Numbered from the stretch's first letter, positions 1 to 10,223 are shown. The stretch is 24,626 nucleotides of DNA from Zygnema cylindricum (GCA_037447655.1 JBBHKE010003400.1:86794-111419), one strand, 5' to 3'. The notes: generated by a model from the sequence alone, not told the origin. Numbers and translations: made by a program.

Positions 1-304
1 CGCCAGTTTGTACTACCCTCCGTTTAGTACAAAAGAATATCACTAAAATGAGAAACTAACAAACTAAACTACAACAAATAAAGTGCTACTCGTTAAACTA
101 AAATTTAAGGTATACAATCTATTCAGGACGTCGACTACCTCTTTCTCAGGGTTGAAACGTACAGTTAATATTACTACATTCAGTAGTACAGTACACAACT
201 ATTTCGATCTTCTGAAGCTATAATTTGTACCTCATTCTAGTACACTACCAAAATACATTATCACTGAAACTAAAATGTAATAATTCCTTTGAAAGAAATA
301 AATA
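1..304. repeat. Left arm of a perfect 304-bp mirror repeat
   Basis: Read backwards, without complementing, this stretch is identical base for base to 422-725; paired positions sum to 726. I checked it in ten-base blocks with no mismatch. The match stops at 304/422 (305 is A, 421 is C) and runs off the left edge at base 1, so the arm may continue upstream. It is mixed sequence, not a purine or pyrimidine run, so it is not the usual H-DNA type of mirror repeat. It cannot pair as a hairpin and is not a transposon terminal repeat. No gene is recognised in it. Confidence 0.96.
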
Positions 305-421
305 AAGGTCGACCCCATAAAAAAATTCACATCCACACTTTTCTCTCGCACGCCAGTGTCTGCCAGCTTCAACATTCACAGCATTTTAGCTGCAAACTCA
401 ACGGCAAGATTGAAACGCGCC
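305..421. other. Spacer between the mirror arms
   Basis: These 117 bp around the mirror axis (position 363) are not mirror-symmetric themselves. They contain no ORF or known motif that I can identify. Confidence 0.6.
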
Positions 422-725
422 ATAAATAAAGAAAGTTTCCTTAATAATGTAAAATCAAAGTCACTATTACATAAAACCATCACATGATCTTACTCCATGT
501 TTAATATCGAAGTCTTCTAGCTTTATCAACACATGACATGATGACTTACATCATTATAATTGACATGCAAAGTTGGGACTCTTTCTCCATCAGCTGCAGG
601 ACTTATCTAACATATGGAATTTAAAATCAAATTGCTCATCGTGAAATAAACAACATCAAATCAAACAATCAAAGAGTAAAATCACTATAAGAAAACATGA
701 TTTGCCTCCCATCATGTTTGACCGC
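422..725. repeat. Right arm of the perfect mirror repeat
   Basis: This is the exact reversal of 1-304. My hand count of dinucleotides gives about 48 CA+TG against about 29 AC+GT, and 3 CG against about 7 GC. Excess CA/TG and scarce CG is usual for plant nuclear DNA, and reversal would invert that bias. I therefore infer that this arm is in native polarity and that 1-304 is the reversed one. A short minus-strand reading frame with acidic Asp-rich codons enters this arm from about 800, but it is too repetitive to call a gene. Confidence 0.96.
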
Positions 726-1325
726 TTCAGGCTTACTGATGTCATCATTAACATCATCACTAATATCATCGTAAAATTTGAAAACCAAAACAGCGTCATG
801 CAACCAACCAACTATACAATCCAAACATTTTTGCTATATAGATATGTTATTAACTTTCAAAGGTCATAAACACGTCCAGGGAGCAGCAAAGATAAATAAA
901 AGTCATACTAACAACATCAACAGAACAATTATATTACTGGATTATGATCCATCAGATACCTAGAATACAGAGAAGAATAAAGAGACATGCAGGCGACATG
1001 CAAGAAGGGGAGGACTCAATTTAATTTCGCAAAGGAGAAAACGGGGTTCCAACAACATAGATATTTGAACAGCTGCTGAAACAATTACTTTTTCAACTCC
1101 AAACACTGCTACATAACAAGTGCAAAAAACGAATTTGAAAAGCATTGTCAAAAACCGAAGCGTAAAATAGATACAAATGATAATAATGATTGTGCAATAC
1201 AAAAAGAAGCAAAACATATTCCACAAGAAAATCAGCAACATCTTCCTTTCAAAAGCAAGCTCATCAGAGGACACTTCGAGGCAATTACACACAAATTTAC
1301 AAAATCCAAATCACTCCTCACTCAC
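726..1325. other. Unassigned AT-rich stretch
   Basis: A minus-strand frame is open at 960-1292 and is rich in Phe, Ile, Cys and Leu, as AT-rich non-coding DNA often is. It could follow the candidate exon at 1326-1458 in phase, through acceptors such as the TTTCAG just above about 1068. No family is recognised and no RNA gene is seen. Confidence 0.3.
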
Positions 1326-1458
1326 CATGTGTGGAAGCAATCACCGTTCGTCCAAAACCTTCTACTTCTTGTGTTTGCACGTGTGAGTGCCGTTGTTCAG
1401 GAGAGACTACGAAGGAACCAAAAGGCGCCTCCATAGCCACCATATGGAGTGGCAGCAT
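1326..1458 (-). CDS. Weak candidate first exon, unknown protein
   Basis: On the minus strand an ATG at 1458 opens 44 codons that end exactly at a strong donor, ATG|GTGAGT, at 1326/1325. Without splicing the frame stops two codons later. The peptide begins MLPLHMVAMEAPFGS and continues with a hydrophilic, His- and Gln-containing stretch, unlike the Phe/Ile-rich noise around it. It leaves a phase-1 junction, and the frame at 960-1292 could accept it. I recognise no domain. The support is only base composition and the splice donor, so a chance ORF is a real alternative. A longer plus-strand frame over the same region (1190-1747) runs into a MITE and is less likely to be a gene. Confidence 0.15.
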
Positions 1459-1702
1459 CTTCACCGCTGCTAAGTTATGCTACTGCAAACGTAAATCAAT
1501 TGTAGTAGACATAACAGCCGAAAAGACAGCGGCAAGAAAAGGAAACCTTTCCAAATTGCTAAGTCTACAGAGAGATTCTCCGATTCCCTCAGGGAGAGAG
1601 ATTCGTTCCCAAGGTTTCTTACTGAAAAATGTTCTCTTTAAAGCTTTCACTTCGGCCCTTGTACAATGCCCACCGTTATTAGAGTTTAAAACACCACAGT
1701 GC

Positions 1703-1923
1703 CCACCGTGTATCGCTATTAGTGTTAATATTGTTTTCACCGTTTAAAGCATCTTTTCTCTGTGCACTCTTGTCCGATTTTCAATTTGATACTGTCAATC
1801 GGAAGCTGAGAACCTTACCTTTCATTATCAACCGTCAGATCTAGAAACCGACATCGTGTACGGAGAAAATATGTTTTAAGAGACGAAAAAAACATTAACA
1901 CTAATAACGATTCACGGCTGTAG
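1703..1923. mobile_element. MITE, family 1, copy A
   Basis: The ends are inverted: CACCGTGTATCGCTATTAGT on the left and a near-reverse-complement, ...AATAACGATTCACGGCTGTAG, on the right. Subterminal inverted segments resembling TCTCCGTACACACTTGTC and its complement let the element fold into a hairpin. There is no coding capacity. Copies at 1981, 2908 and 23921 share the interior. The left flank lacks the TA seen in other copies. Confidence 0.8.
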
Positions 1924-1980
1924 CAGCCAGTTTTGTGGCCGTTGGCAGCCTATTTGTGGCCAGTTGTCGTTTGCAATATA

Positions 1981-2204
1981 CTACACCGCGAATCGTTATT
2001 GGCGTCAAGGTTTTTTTCGTCACTTAAAACATATTTTCTCCGTACACACTTGTCCGACTTTCAATTTGAGACCGCCAATCAGAATCTGAGAACCTTAACT
2101 ATCAATCGCCACCGTCAGATTCACAATCTGACAAGTGTGCACGGAGAATATATGTTTTAAATGGCGAAAAAAACCTTTAGGCTAATAAAGATTCGCGGGT
2201 GTAG
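1981..2204. mobile_element. MITE, family 1, copy B
   Basis: The termini are CTACACCGCGAATCGTTATT on the left and the complement of CTACACCCGCGAATCTTTAT on the right, with TA at both edges. The internal stem TCTCCGTACACACTTGTCCG is complementary to the segment around 2128-2147. It lies 57 bp from copy A, in the same orientation as judged by the internal sequence. Confidence 0.82.
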
Positions 2205-2280
2205 CTGGATTGGTTTCCGAGGCAAATCTTTTAGGGCAGGCAGCCGTTGACTCTTTCGCCCTCCTGCGTCACTGTGACAG

Positions 2281-2484
2281 CTACACCTTGAATCGTTATT
2301 AGCCTTATGTACTCTATATCGGCACCCCAAAACTTTGACATTGATACCTTAAATAAAATAAATTACACTATTTAAGAACGTGGACCATAATCTGCCACGT
2401 CTCCTGGAACTAAATTAGAATGAATGACGCTAATTTTTTCTTTACACTAATAATTTTTATACGCTAATAACGATTCAAGGTGTA
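2281..2484. mobile_element. MITE, family 2, copy C
   Basis: Its termini resemble those of family 1 (CTACACCTTGAATCGTTATT and its complement at 2462-2484), but the interior differs. The interior is the reverse complement of the element at 10224-10426, including a segment around 'cgtggaccataatctgccac'. TA flanks both edges. No ORF. Confidence 0.85.
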
Positions 2485-2713
2485 CTGAATCGAGTATTTT
2501 TTGGCCTTCGGAGGGCGTGTGAAAGGGTCCACGTCGCCTTTCACTCCTTTCACTCCAATTTCGCTTTACGACGCCTCGCGCCGCGCGGTGCGTCGCAAGT
2601 ATAAATATGTTTAGGGTTTTTTTCTCATTCGTGTTTCTCTATTTGATGTGATAGAGTCGAAATTTCGAGCGACCGAATAAGAGTAATTTACTCTAATTAC
2701 GATTCACGGTGTA
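2485..2713. mobile_element. Possible degraded MITE with one clear end
   Basis: A clear right terminus, AATTACGATTCACGGTGTA, ends at 2713. A degenerate left counterpart (CTGAATCGAGTA) may sit directly against copy C at 2485. The interior includes a GC-rich patch at 2565-2600. The left border is uncertain. Confidence 0.35.
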
Positions 2714-2907
2714 TAGTTTGGTCGTGACTTTTTCTAGCCGAAGGTCATAAATAAAAGAGTGTCAGAAACACTATACAAAGGAGCAAATTATAATTAGTCA
2801 GGTGCCTTACAATGAATTACTGTAGTTTTTTCTTTTCCAATTTCGCATTAACACTAATAAATCTTTGATTGAATTTACTATATCTAGTTTTAATAATAAA
2901 TTAAGGC

Positions 2908-3116
2908 TACACTGCTCATCCTTATTAGTGATGAAGTTTTTTCACCATTAAAACATTTTTTCTCTGTGCACGCATTTCAGAAACCGCCGATAAGAAGGTG
3001 ATAATCTTGCCTTCCAATAGAAACCACCAGGTTGACAATCTAACAAGTGTGCAAGAATAAAATAAGTTTTAGTCGGTGAAAATGACGTTAACACTAATAA
3101 CAATGAGCAGTGTGTA
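2908..3116. mobile_element. MITE, family 1, divergent copy F
   Basis: The left end is CACTGCTCATCCTTATTAGT and the right end is the complement of CACTGCTCATTGTTATTAGT, both variants of the shared terminus. The interior (AAAACATTTTTTCTCTGTGC, then an ACAAGTGTGC segment) matches copies A and B. It is the most diverged copy, so probably the oldest. Confidence 0.75.
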
Positions 3117-3334
3117 AGTTATGGTTGGTGTTATGAAACCTCCACATTGTGTCACCAGTCTAATACGAGTCTCCAGGCTCTGTCGCAACGTGTCGCATCT
3201 TAACGCCCGAAAAGTTCTAGAATCTTATTTGCTTCAAGTGGGAATTGACGATATCATATTCGCGTCAAGCGGGGAATGCATTTCGCTTTCACTCGCCATT
3301 TCCATTTAGCAAATGCGCAAAAATAACTAAATAA

Positions 3335-3740
3335 AATGTTGTGTATCGGGTAAAAAATTATCGCGACACGGCATATATTCCATATATTTAATATCGACCT
3401 TTTAGAGGGCTCGATATATCGCTCCAGGACCAACAAAAACTATCACGGTATATTTGGTAAAAATTGGACATCCGACAAAATTTAGCATAATACGGTACAG
3501 TAACACGGTAAATCATCCAGAGAATCCTCCCTCTCCATTTCACTTCCATTGAGCGAGGCCATTGGGGGTGGGGCGTTTTTTAAGTCACGTTGATATACCG
3601 CAATAATATCAAATTATCACGATATATCGTTTAAATATCGCAATATTGAGCTTTTATATATTGATGTGAACTGATTATCAAGTAGACAGTAAAAAAATAG
3701 GTAAATATCAGATATTCAAGAGGTCCCGATACACAAAACT
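3335..3740. mobile_element. Mutator-like MITE (406 bp) with 9-bp TSD
   Basis: Left terminus AATGTTGTGTATCGGG pairs with the complement of right terminus AGTTTTGTGTATCGGG. The element is flanked by ACTAAATAA at 3326-3334 and 3741-3749, a perfect 9-bp direct duplication. The interior carries the phrase CGATATATCGCTCC that recurs in the element at 16302-16760. A 9-bp duplication is typical of Mutator-like elements; the superfamily call is inferred from that. No transposase is present. Confidence 0.82.
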
Positions 3741-3919
3741 ACTAAATAATGTTTGAAAATCTCACCTAAGAAAAGGTCGATGAGACGATTGATGGTATGT
3801 ACCCATGTAGCATGTAGAGTACCATACTTGGTAAGCAACACTTTAAAATTTAGTGAAGACTATGCCCAAAGTTGGTAAAAAAAATAATTTTTAAAACTCT
3901 ATCATTTCATACTAATACT

Positions 3920-4260
3920 GGCGTGTTTTATTTCGAAAAGTATGCGAAAACCCGAATATTGTGAGAGGTAAAGGGAGAGGCGACAACGACGCAGACAAAC
4001 CATGAGTGAAAGTGGAGGTCTGAGACCCTTGCAGCCTTCTTTTGTACATGCGCGTGAAGGGTAATGAAAAAAATTGCGTGTACTCTCCCTCTTGCTAAAA
4101 ATTGCCCACTAATACGACACGTTCGTGGAAGTTTTTTCATTCGTTATTCGAGTGACAATTGAACCAGAATCACCTCGCGAGGTGGTTTTGAAAAGTTATT
4201 TTTATGAGTTAGACGAGTCGAAAAGAGGAAAACGCCAAAATTAGTATAAAAGTCAACAAA
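3920..4260. repeat. Left arm of a long imperfect inverted repeat
   Basis: The reverse complement of this arm aligns over several hundred bases with 4970-5370. A shared landmark is TCTCAGACCTCCAC, on the minus strand here and on the plus strand near 5214. Further in, GACGCCAAA/AACGCCAAA landmarks also pair. The minus frame at 3928-4140 encodes a peptide similar to one in the other arm, with a shared pattern F-A-x-G-R followed by I-F, H-V and K-K. It may be a decayed foldback transposon or an inverted gene fragment. Confidence 0.55.
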
Positions 4261-4969
4261 AACATAGTACATTAAAGTTATAAATATGGCGTTCATTGCA
4301 TTAAGATCTTTTTTTTTTGTACGACAACAAGAATTATCGTTTGGGGTTGAATTTTAGAGGAACGGTAAAAAAAAGCACGATGATTTAACACATACCTTTA
4401 ATATTTATAATCGTTGTGAACTGCTTGTACTTTTTGGGTTGTTTGGGGTTTGTGCCCGTGTGTTAAACTATAGGGCTTTTTCACCCATTTCCCCCAAATT
4501 GGATATGCAACAATAATATGTTATGGCATACAATTAACGTGTATAAAATAGTGTTTTGTATTAGGTAGTTTTCTATAGCGATAAATACGATAGCAGGTTA
4601 AAGGTGAGGAGTACCAATATATGGTTTCATAACAAAAAAGAATCATCGCCCCCTCATTATCGGTTAGGTGAGTTGTCCGTAACAAAAGTACACAATTATG
4701 GTACGAAGATATCGCAACTCTCGAGGGAGATGGGGGGGAGCTTTAGGAAAACTTTCCACGATTCATTCCGTACTATAGTATGGAGTTTTCGTTTATACTT
4801 ATTGGCTCGATATTTATCATTTATTTATCTCGATAACTCCTTTACCAATACATTCAACCAGCATATCGATTATAGGTAGGTCAATAAAAAGTACATATCG
4901 GTTATCAACAAATAGCTACTAATACGCGACATTGGTAATAATCGTATTTTAATTGATGTCATCTTGAAA
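4261..4969. other. Centre of the long inverted repeat
   Basis: AT-rich DNA with scattered TATCG/CGATA words similar to those in the Mutator-like elements. No gene is recognised. Confidence 0.3.
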
Positions 4970-5370
4970 CTTTTAATAATCGTTAGTTTGGCGTCTTCCC
5001 TTTTTGGAACCATTGCCATTTTACATCAAGTCATTTTCGAACATCCACTAAAATCGATTGGGAGGTCAAATTTAGTTGACGTAACACTTGAAAAACAATT
5101 AGAAAAACAACTTCGTATGTGCCACACGTATTCAAATAGTTTTGCACAAGGGAGAATATATGTTATCTTTGTACTTGCCCGCCACGTACATGAACGGAAA
5201 AAGTTTGCTAATGCTCTCAGACCTCCACCTTCATTCATGTGCCATTTCTCACAATCTATAGAGTTACCACATCATCCCTTCCCTCTCACGCTATCTCTCC
5301 CTCCCCCCGTCCCTCCACTTATTGGGTTGAAACTCGAAGATATTGGTGTGAAATAAAAGAGCTCCATAAA
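4970..5370. repeat. Right arm of the long imperfect inverted repeat
   Basis: This is the counterpart of 3920-4260 on the opposite strand. The plus frame 4964-5356 reads through the arm and shares with the left-arm frame the pattern C-x(4)-S-x(2)-F-x-x-G-R, then I-F, H-V, K-K. It ends in a Pro/Leu-rich low-complexity stretch from a CT-rich tract at 5277-5320. A coding origin is possible but unproven. Confidence 0.55.
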
Positions 5371-7680
5371 TATGCCTTTTTTACTACCTTTTAGCTTAGA
5401 TTGATGACAAACCTAGTGAAAATTGAAAATAAAGGTTTATAATTAGTGATGTCGACATTGTCACAAATGAGCATGACATCATAATGTTGCCCAACCTTAC
5501 ACATCTATAATGTCACAATAAATTTTTTATAGGAAACATTTACACCATTGACAAGCGTCGTTACAATAGTTTATTATATATCTACAATTGTCACAATATT
5601 TCCAAACATATACAACCGTCACTTTTATACATGTGTACATATTTCACAATTTTAAATAAAAACTTCAATTTCACACATCTATAACACTTTGAAAAATAGC
5701 ATCGAGGATCTTCACTAAAAACCATCGACAAAAATGTTGTCTCTCTTCTACAAAAAGTGCAACTTGTTTTTATATCTTTATTAAATCTGGCCTGAATATA
5801 ACTATTATTTTTTTGTGGTCTGTTATGAGTGATGTTTGTTTGTTACAGTCCTGGTTTCTATTACCGCGACCGATGTGTGCTCTCCGCCCCCATCGTCTTT
5901 TATGATTTTATTAGCCCCAATTGTGACCTATAAGCTGTATTAAGCTCCCATTGTTAGAGTTAGAGTGTGCTTCTCAAATTCTCATCCTTTTTACAATCAT
6001 CATATATCCATTTCCTCAATTTGTATAGCTTTTTTCAAACAACTTTCGGATGTACGAATGCCAATCTTTGTGTTTTTTAATGTTTGCTTTAGGGTCCACC
6101 AACCTTTACCAACCCTTTGTTTGTTACGTTGTTGTGTCTCTATACTAAAATAATAAGTTACCGACATGCAAACTTATCTAGTGGAAAACAGAGCCTGAAA
6201 TTATGTTGGTTTAACAAAGCTAAACCGTTTAAAGAATTAAAGTTTAAAAAATAGAATAACTTTTAACAACGAAAGCATATTTTCGTAGGGAAAAAAAAAT
6301 TGAAAGAAATATTGTTATACACTTTGTTGACATTTCACAATGTGGACTATAAAACAATACCATAATGTTAATGTTACATAGGTGAATGATAATAAAAGTT
6401 CCCAAGTATCACATACTAGCATTTAAAAAAGCAAAATTCGTATACAAATGGTTACATTATATTCTCATCCATTTGGATTTATCCTTGTGAAAAGATATGA
6501 AGCATACGCTATACAACATTTGTTATACAAATTATATATACAATAAGAGTCTTAAACTGTGTAGTAAGGGTTGTACCACACATGTTTTACGAGTACAGGA
6601 AACAATACAAGTTGCCTTAAGGTTGATAATGTATTGTAACATACCTAAGCTCTTAATGACGTCACTTTTCCTCGACATTTTCACGTAATAATACACAATT
6701 TGTTACGTTCACTGGCGGCAACTGGTTTTTTTTAAGACCGTCGTCGACAACATTTTCACATTTTTTAACACCATAAAAAACAACCTTTTTTACATTAATT
6801 GAATTAAATAAAATTTGGCATTAGCAAATGGACCCAAAATAACAACGTATTGTTGCGATTGAAAGTTTGGGGAGCACGTTTAACTCAAATATTTTTGTTA
6901 TACATAAAATGGCACATGCCTCATAACATTAATTTTAATATATATAAAATGTTACGTGACTTATGACATGGTTTTTAAGTTTATATCATTTTAAGCGTTT
7001 GATTTGTGAAACTCAACAACAGTAATAAAAGAAAAAAATATCCCCTTTGCACCCCTCAAAATAGTATTCATTTTCAAACTACCTTTATCATTGACTCTAT
7101 ATTTTAGGGTGAACTCGAGTTGTAACGAAAATCCTTGCTACATGCAATAAAGGTAGCGTACAACAACATAATACTGCTCATAATTTTTGTTCGGGGGCAA
7201 AAACCTTGGTTGGTCCATTTTCCCTGCTGCCCATGGTACAATGAAGCAAGGTGGACGTTAATAGGCGAGGCTTCCCTAATCTTCCACCAAGGGATCCAAT
7301 CCACGTGCACGATCTTAGAGGGTATTGACTTTAGTTTGTAAAGGTTACGGGTAGTCATGTAATGTACGTTTTTCCTTTTTGTGGGTAGTCATCTTTTGTA
7401 AATTTGTTTAGTTTTGGTGTTACTATGTATTTAACTTATTTTTCGTTTGTTCTCTTTGCTTTTGTTGTTTGGTCTCCCTTGGTTTCGTAGTTCTAAAATG
7501 TATTTTTTTTTTCTCCTTTTTACCCCTATAGCTTGATGGTTTTATCCATCACAACGTATGAAACAACGTTCATTTATTTTTTGCAACTAACGAAGGGCCT
7601 CTAGGTTAAACTGAACCCTTAATTTTAGCCTAAATTTTCAGTAGCACATGCCATAATTGTTTTAATACCTGTTGTAAAAA
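5371..7680. other. Unassigned AT-rich region
   Basis: I see no gene, RNA or complete mobile element. Short recurring words such as GTCACAAT, TGTTAC and TTATACA are scattered at 5460-5690 and 6300-6700 without a fixed period. The frames at 7104-7358, open on both strands, match no family I know. Confidence 0.4.
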
Positions 7681-7681
7681 A

Positions 7682-7763
7682 AAAAAAACGGGTGGACTTT
7701 ATTAAAAAGGGTGACGGTAAAAAAAAAACGGGTGGACTTTATTAAAAAGCGTGATGGTAAACT
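7682..7763. repeat. Two-copy 41-bp tandem repeat
   Basis: The phrase ACGGGTGGACTTTATTAAAA occurs at about 7688 and again 41 bp later, each copy followed by a GTGA-GGTAAA segment and preceded by a poly-A run. Confidence 0.8.
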
Positions 7764-7786
7764 ATCTGAGTCCATGGGAACAAGGA
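7744..7786 (+). repeat. Dispersed repeat fragment, copy 1
   Basis: A stretch centred on ATCTGAGTCCATGGGAACAA is nearly identical to 16775-16817 in the same orientation. Both are preceded by an A-run. It may be a remnant of one mobile element family. A 75-codon frame (7711-7938) covers this copy, but the frame is Lys-rich and unrecognised. Confidence 0.65.
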
Positions 7787-8051
7787 AAGTAGCATTGCAA
7801 AAACTGAAAACCTACATTTGTGGGGAAGAAACAAAAAGGATAAGCAAGCCAAAAGCAACGAAAATGCAAAAAACCATGTTGGATGGGCCCGCTACAGTAT
7901 TTCGCTCAGTTTTTTCTTCCGGAATAATTGAGAAATAAAACGAAATTCTAGTACGAATAAGGGGACAAACGTCATCCAAAGTTATAAACGTTAAAAGTTC
8001 GTTTCAGCGGCAGATTCTTGTCTAAAGTCTAAACGTATAAACATCTTCGTA

Positions 8052-8237
8052 TTGGGGCTGAACGATTGTACAAGCCAATACCTGGATGACGGCGACTCAG
8101 CCCTGGCCAATCAATTACATTTAACGACTTTGGACGTTTTCCCGTCCAGTTGGCAAGTAGGTTACGATGTTTCTAACTTTTTCGATAATATTCAGGACTT
8201 GCTGCACGTGGCCAGGGCATATCTCCGACAGCTGTAG
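8052..8237 (+). CDS. Short unassigned ORF, possible exon
   Basis: An open frame of 61 codons ends in TAG at 8235-8237. It starts at a non-ATG codon, so if real it is an exon and not a whole gene. Its base composition is more GC-rich than its surroundings and its amino acids look balanced (LTTLDVFPSSWQVGYDVSNF in the middle). I recognise no family, and no supporting exon was found nearby. Confidence 0.2.
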   Translation: MGLNDCTSQYLDDGDSALANQLHLTTLDVFPSSWQVGYDVSNFFDNIQDLLHVARAYLRQL

Positions 8238-9554
8238 AGTCGCGCATTAACAGGAATACGATTTGCCCGAAAATTAACTTATTAGGACGATATATTGACC
8301 AAATCGCTTTAGCTTGGACGAACCTTGTCCATCATATTTTTGACACGTAAGTAGCTAGAAACCGGCAGTAAAACAGATATTACCTTCAGCTGTAAGAATT
8401 ACGTGGAAGCTGCTGGATGGTCGATTCTATACTTTGCGTACAAAACATAATGGCAAACGATAAAAGTACAAATTTTCATTTTGAAAAGGATTTCGAAACG
8501 TTTTGGTACAACAAAATGACAAGATCGTACAAATTGTACATTCGCATAGCGCTGCTAGATATTTAAATCTGCGTCCGTCCGTACATGCACCGTTCAGATT
8601 TTGTGCTTTTCGAATCTTTTAATATTTCCGGCCGGCTGAACAAGATCTGGCGTTGTTCCAATAGAAATTCAACACGTCAGCAATTGGTGCCTCGCTGGCA
8701 CAACCTGATGGAGAAGTGATAGTGTGATACAAATACTATAGCCAGTAAACGTGTCCGTATGATTACTGGGAACGCCTGATGGAGGTTCACCCTAATAGCG
8801 ATTCGCGGTGTAGCGCACGCTTTATGAACATCAACTAAATGACAAGGATTTGTACGTATACAGACAGTAAAATCAAGCATTTTCTCTAAATGTCAAATCT
8901 ATTTTGGTGTATTAGCAAGCTTCACCGACCATCTCTACTGGACACGCGATGTTGCCGTACTTCAGACAAAAATCCCGAAAAGACAGCTGTCTACTCCATC
9001 ATTGCGTGCTGTTTTAGGTTACTGCATTTGTCGTGTTCTTGTCCAGACTTTCTGAAAAGTCATATCTTACTGTACTTTCTACCGGTAAATATCTCACCTG
9101 CTGTCCGTACAGCCTCTCCCTGCTGTCAATGCGTGTATTAAAACAACCAACCAATCCTTTCAGCTTTCCCAACTCTTGATTTCCTCGAAAACAACTTTCC
9201 GACCTTTGCAAAAGCTTTACCAAGAACAGCGCCGGTATGCCACGTGTCCTGGACCGCTTTCTTGTGTTCACACTTGTACGAAACATTGAAAGCCTAGAAA
9301 ATTAAAATACAATTATCGCGCTAAAATTGAGTATTCATTTTCATAGAATCAAAAGTGCCGCATTTTGCTATCATCCTTGAAAAGATCCATATATTTTACG
9401 AGCAGAATGCGTGTATAGGACGGTAATAGTACGGAATCACAGTACACGCCATAGTGGATGTCAAATTTGCTCTACGGGGACAAAAACAGGCGTCAGGTAC
9501 ATTTGTCCCTTACAGACTACAGTACAGTACAGTACGGTACAGTACTATAATGTA
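8238..9554. other. Unassigned region
   Basis: Mixed sequence with several GTAC-containing words. Short frames occur on both strands at 8677-9286, but none has a recognised domain. A microsatellite-like GTACA run lies at about 9523-9546. Confidence 0.35.
8793..8822. mobile_element. Solo MITE terminus
   Basis: ATAGCGATTCGCGGTGTA matches the right terminus of the CACCGCGAATCG MITE families. No partner terminus was found within a few hundred bases upstream, so this is a relic or one end of a deleted copy. Confidence 0.5.
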
Positions 9555-9577
9555 CTTTTTTTTCCCGTCAGAGGACG

Positions 9578-9787
9578 ATGAAAAGGACACTAACGCCGAC
9601 CAGAATGACCACACGTTGTCAGCCTAAAATCTTAAATAGTGTTTTATATCGTAGAAAATCGAGGACAATATATTGCTTTTTCGGCACATTTCGGGGAAGT
9701 TATGATCTGGAAATTTATTGGCTTTGCGACAAAGGTCGTTTCGATGACGTCAACAAGGCAGGGGAGCATCCAGTCTTGAAAGTGTGA
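9578..9787 (+). CDS. Unassigned ORF next to a good splice acceptor
   Basis: A T-rich tract ending CCCGTCAG at about 9571 looks like a strong acceptor. Two frames follow it. One starts with ATG and is open to TGA at 9785-9787, 69 codons, ending AGEHPVLKV. The other is a short acidic frame (DDEKDTNADQNDHTLSA) that stops at a TAA near 9630. Neither matches a family I know and no upstream exon is evident. Confidence 0.18.
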   Translation: MKRTLTPTRMTTRCQPKILNSVLYRRKSRTIYCFFGTFRGSYDLEIYWLCDKGRFDDVNKAGEHPVLKV

Positions 9788-10223
9788 ATATAGAACCTCT
9801 TAATTGTCAACAGCAGTCTACTTTAGTGTGGGTACTACCGTCCGTTGGATTGAATAAAATGGACGCCTAGGATTCGCCTATTTGTAGTTTCTTTTTAGTC
9901 CGCCACTCTGGCCTAAAACTTCACAAAATCCTGCCACGTAATTAGCCATTTCAATTCCTGAATCTGATGATGTGCTTTCTAAACCTTGTTTCCAAATCCC
10001 CGAAAATAAAATACGCATTTTACGTGTCCTTTTACTTCATTTGTACGTTGAATACGGCGGTAAAATACCGTATATCTAAATGGAATTTATTACAGTGACG
10101 TGTGCCAGTTTCCCTTCTTTTCCACCAAGCCCTGCTACAGTTGCTGCTGCTACAGTCGTTTTTCTCTTTTGTTACTAAGAGCCGTTTCTTGTTTTTTTGC
10201 TACAGCTGATAAATACAGTACAG

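Noticed and set aside
1190-1747. Longest plus-strand open frame, 185 codons
   Set aside because: It starts at a non-ATG codon, runs into MITE copy A, has odd composition and no recognised domain.
8680-8710. GCCTCGCTGGCAC, also present in the third tubby exon
   Set aside because: A 13-base match in a window of this size is not unexpected by chance, and no further tubby sequence surrounds it.
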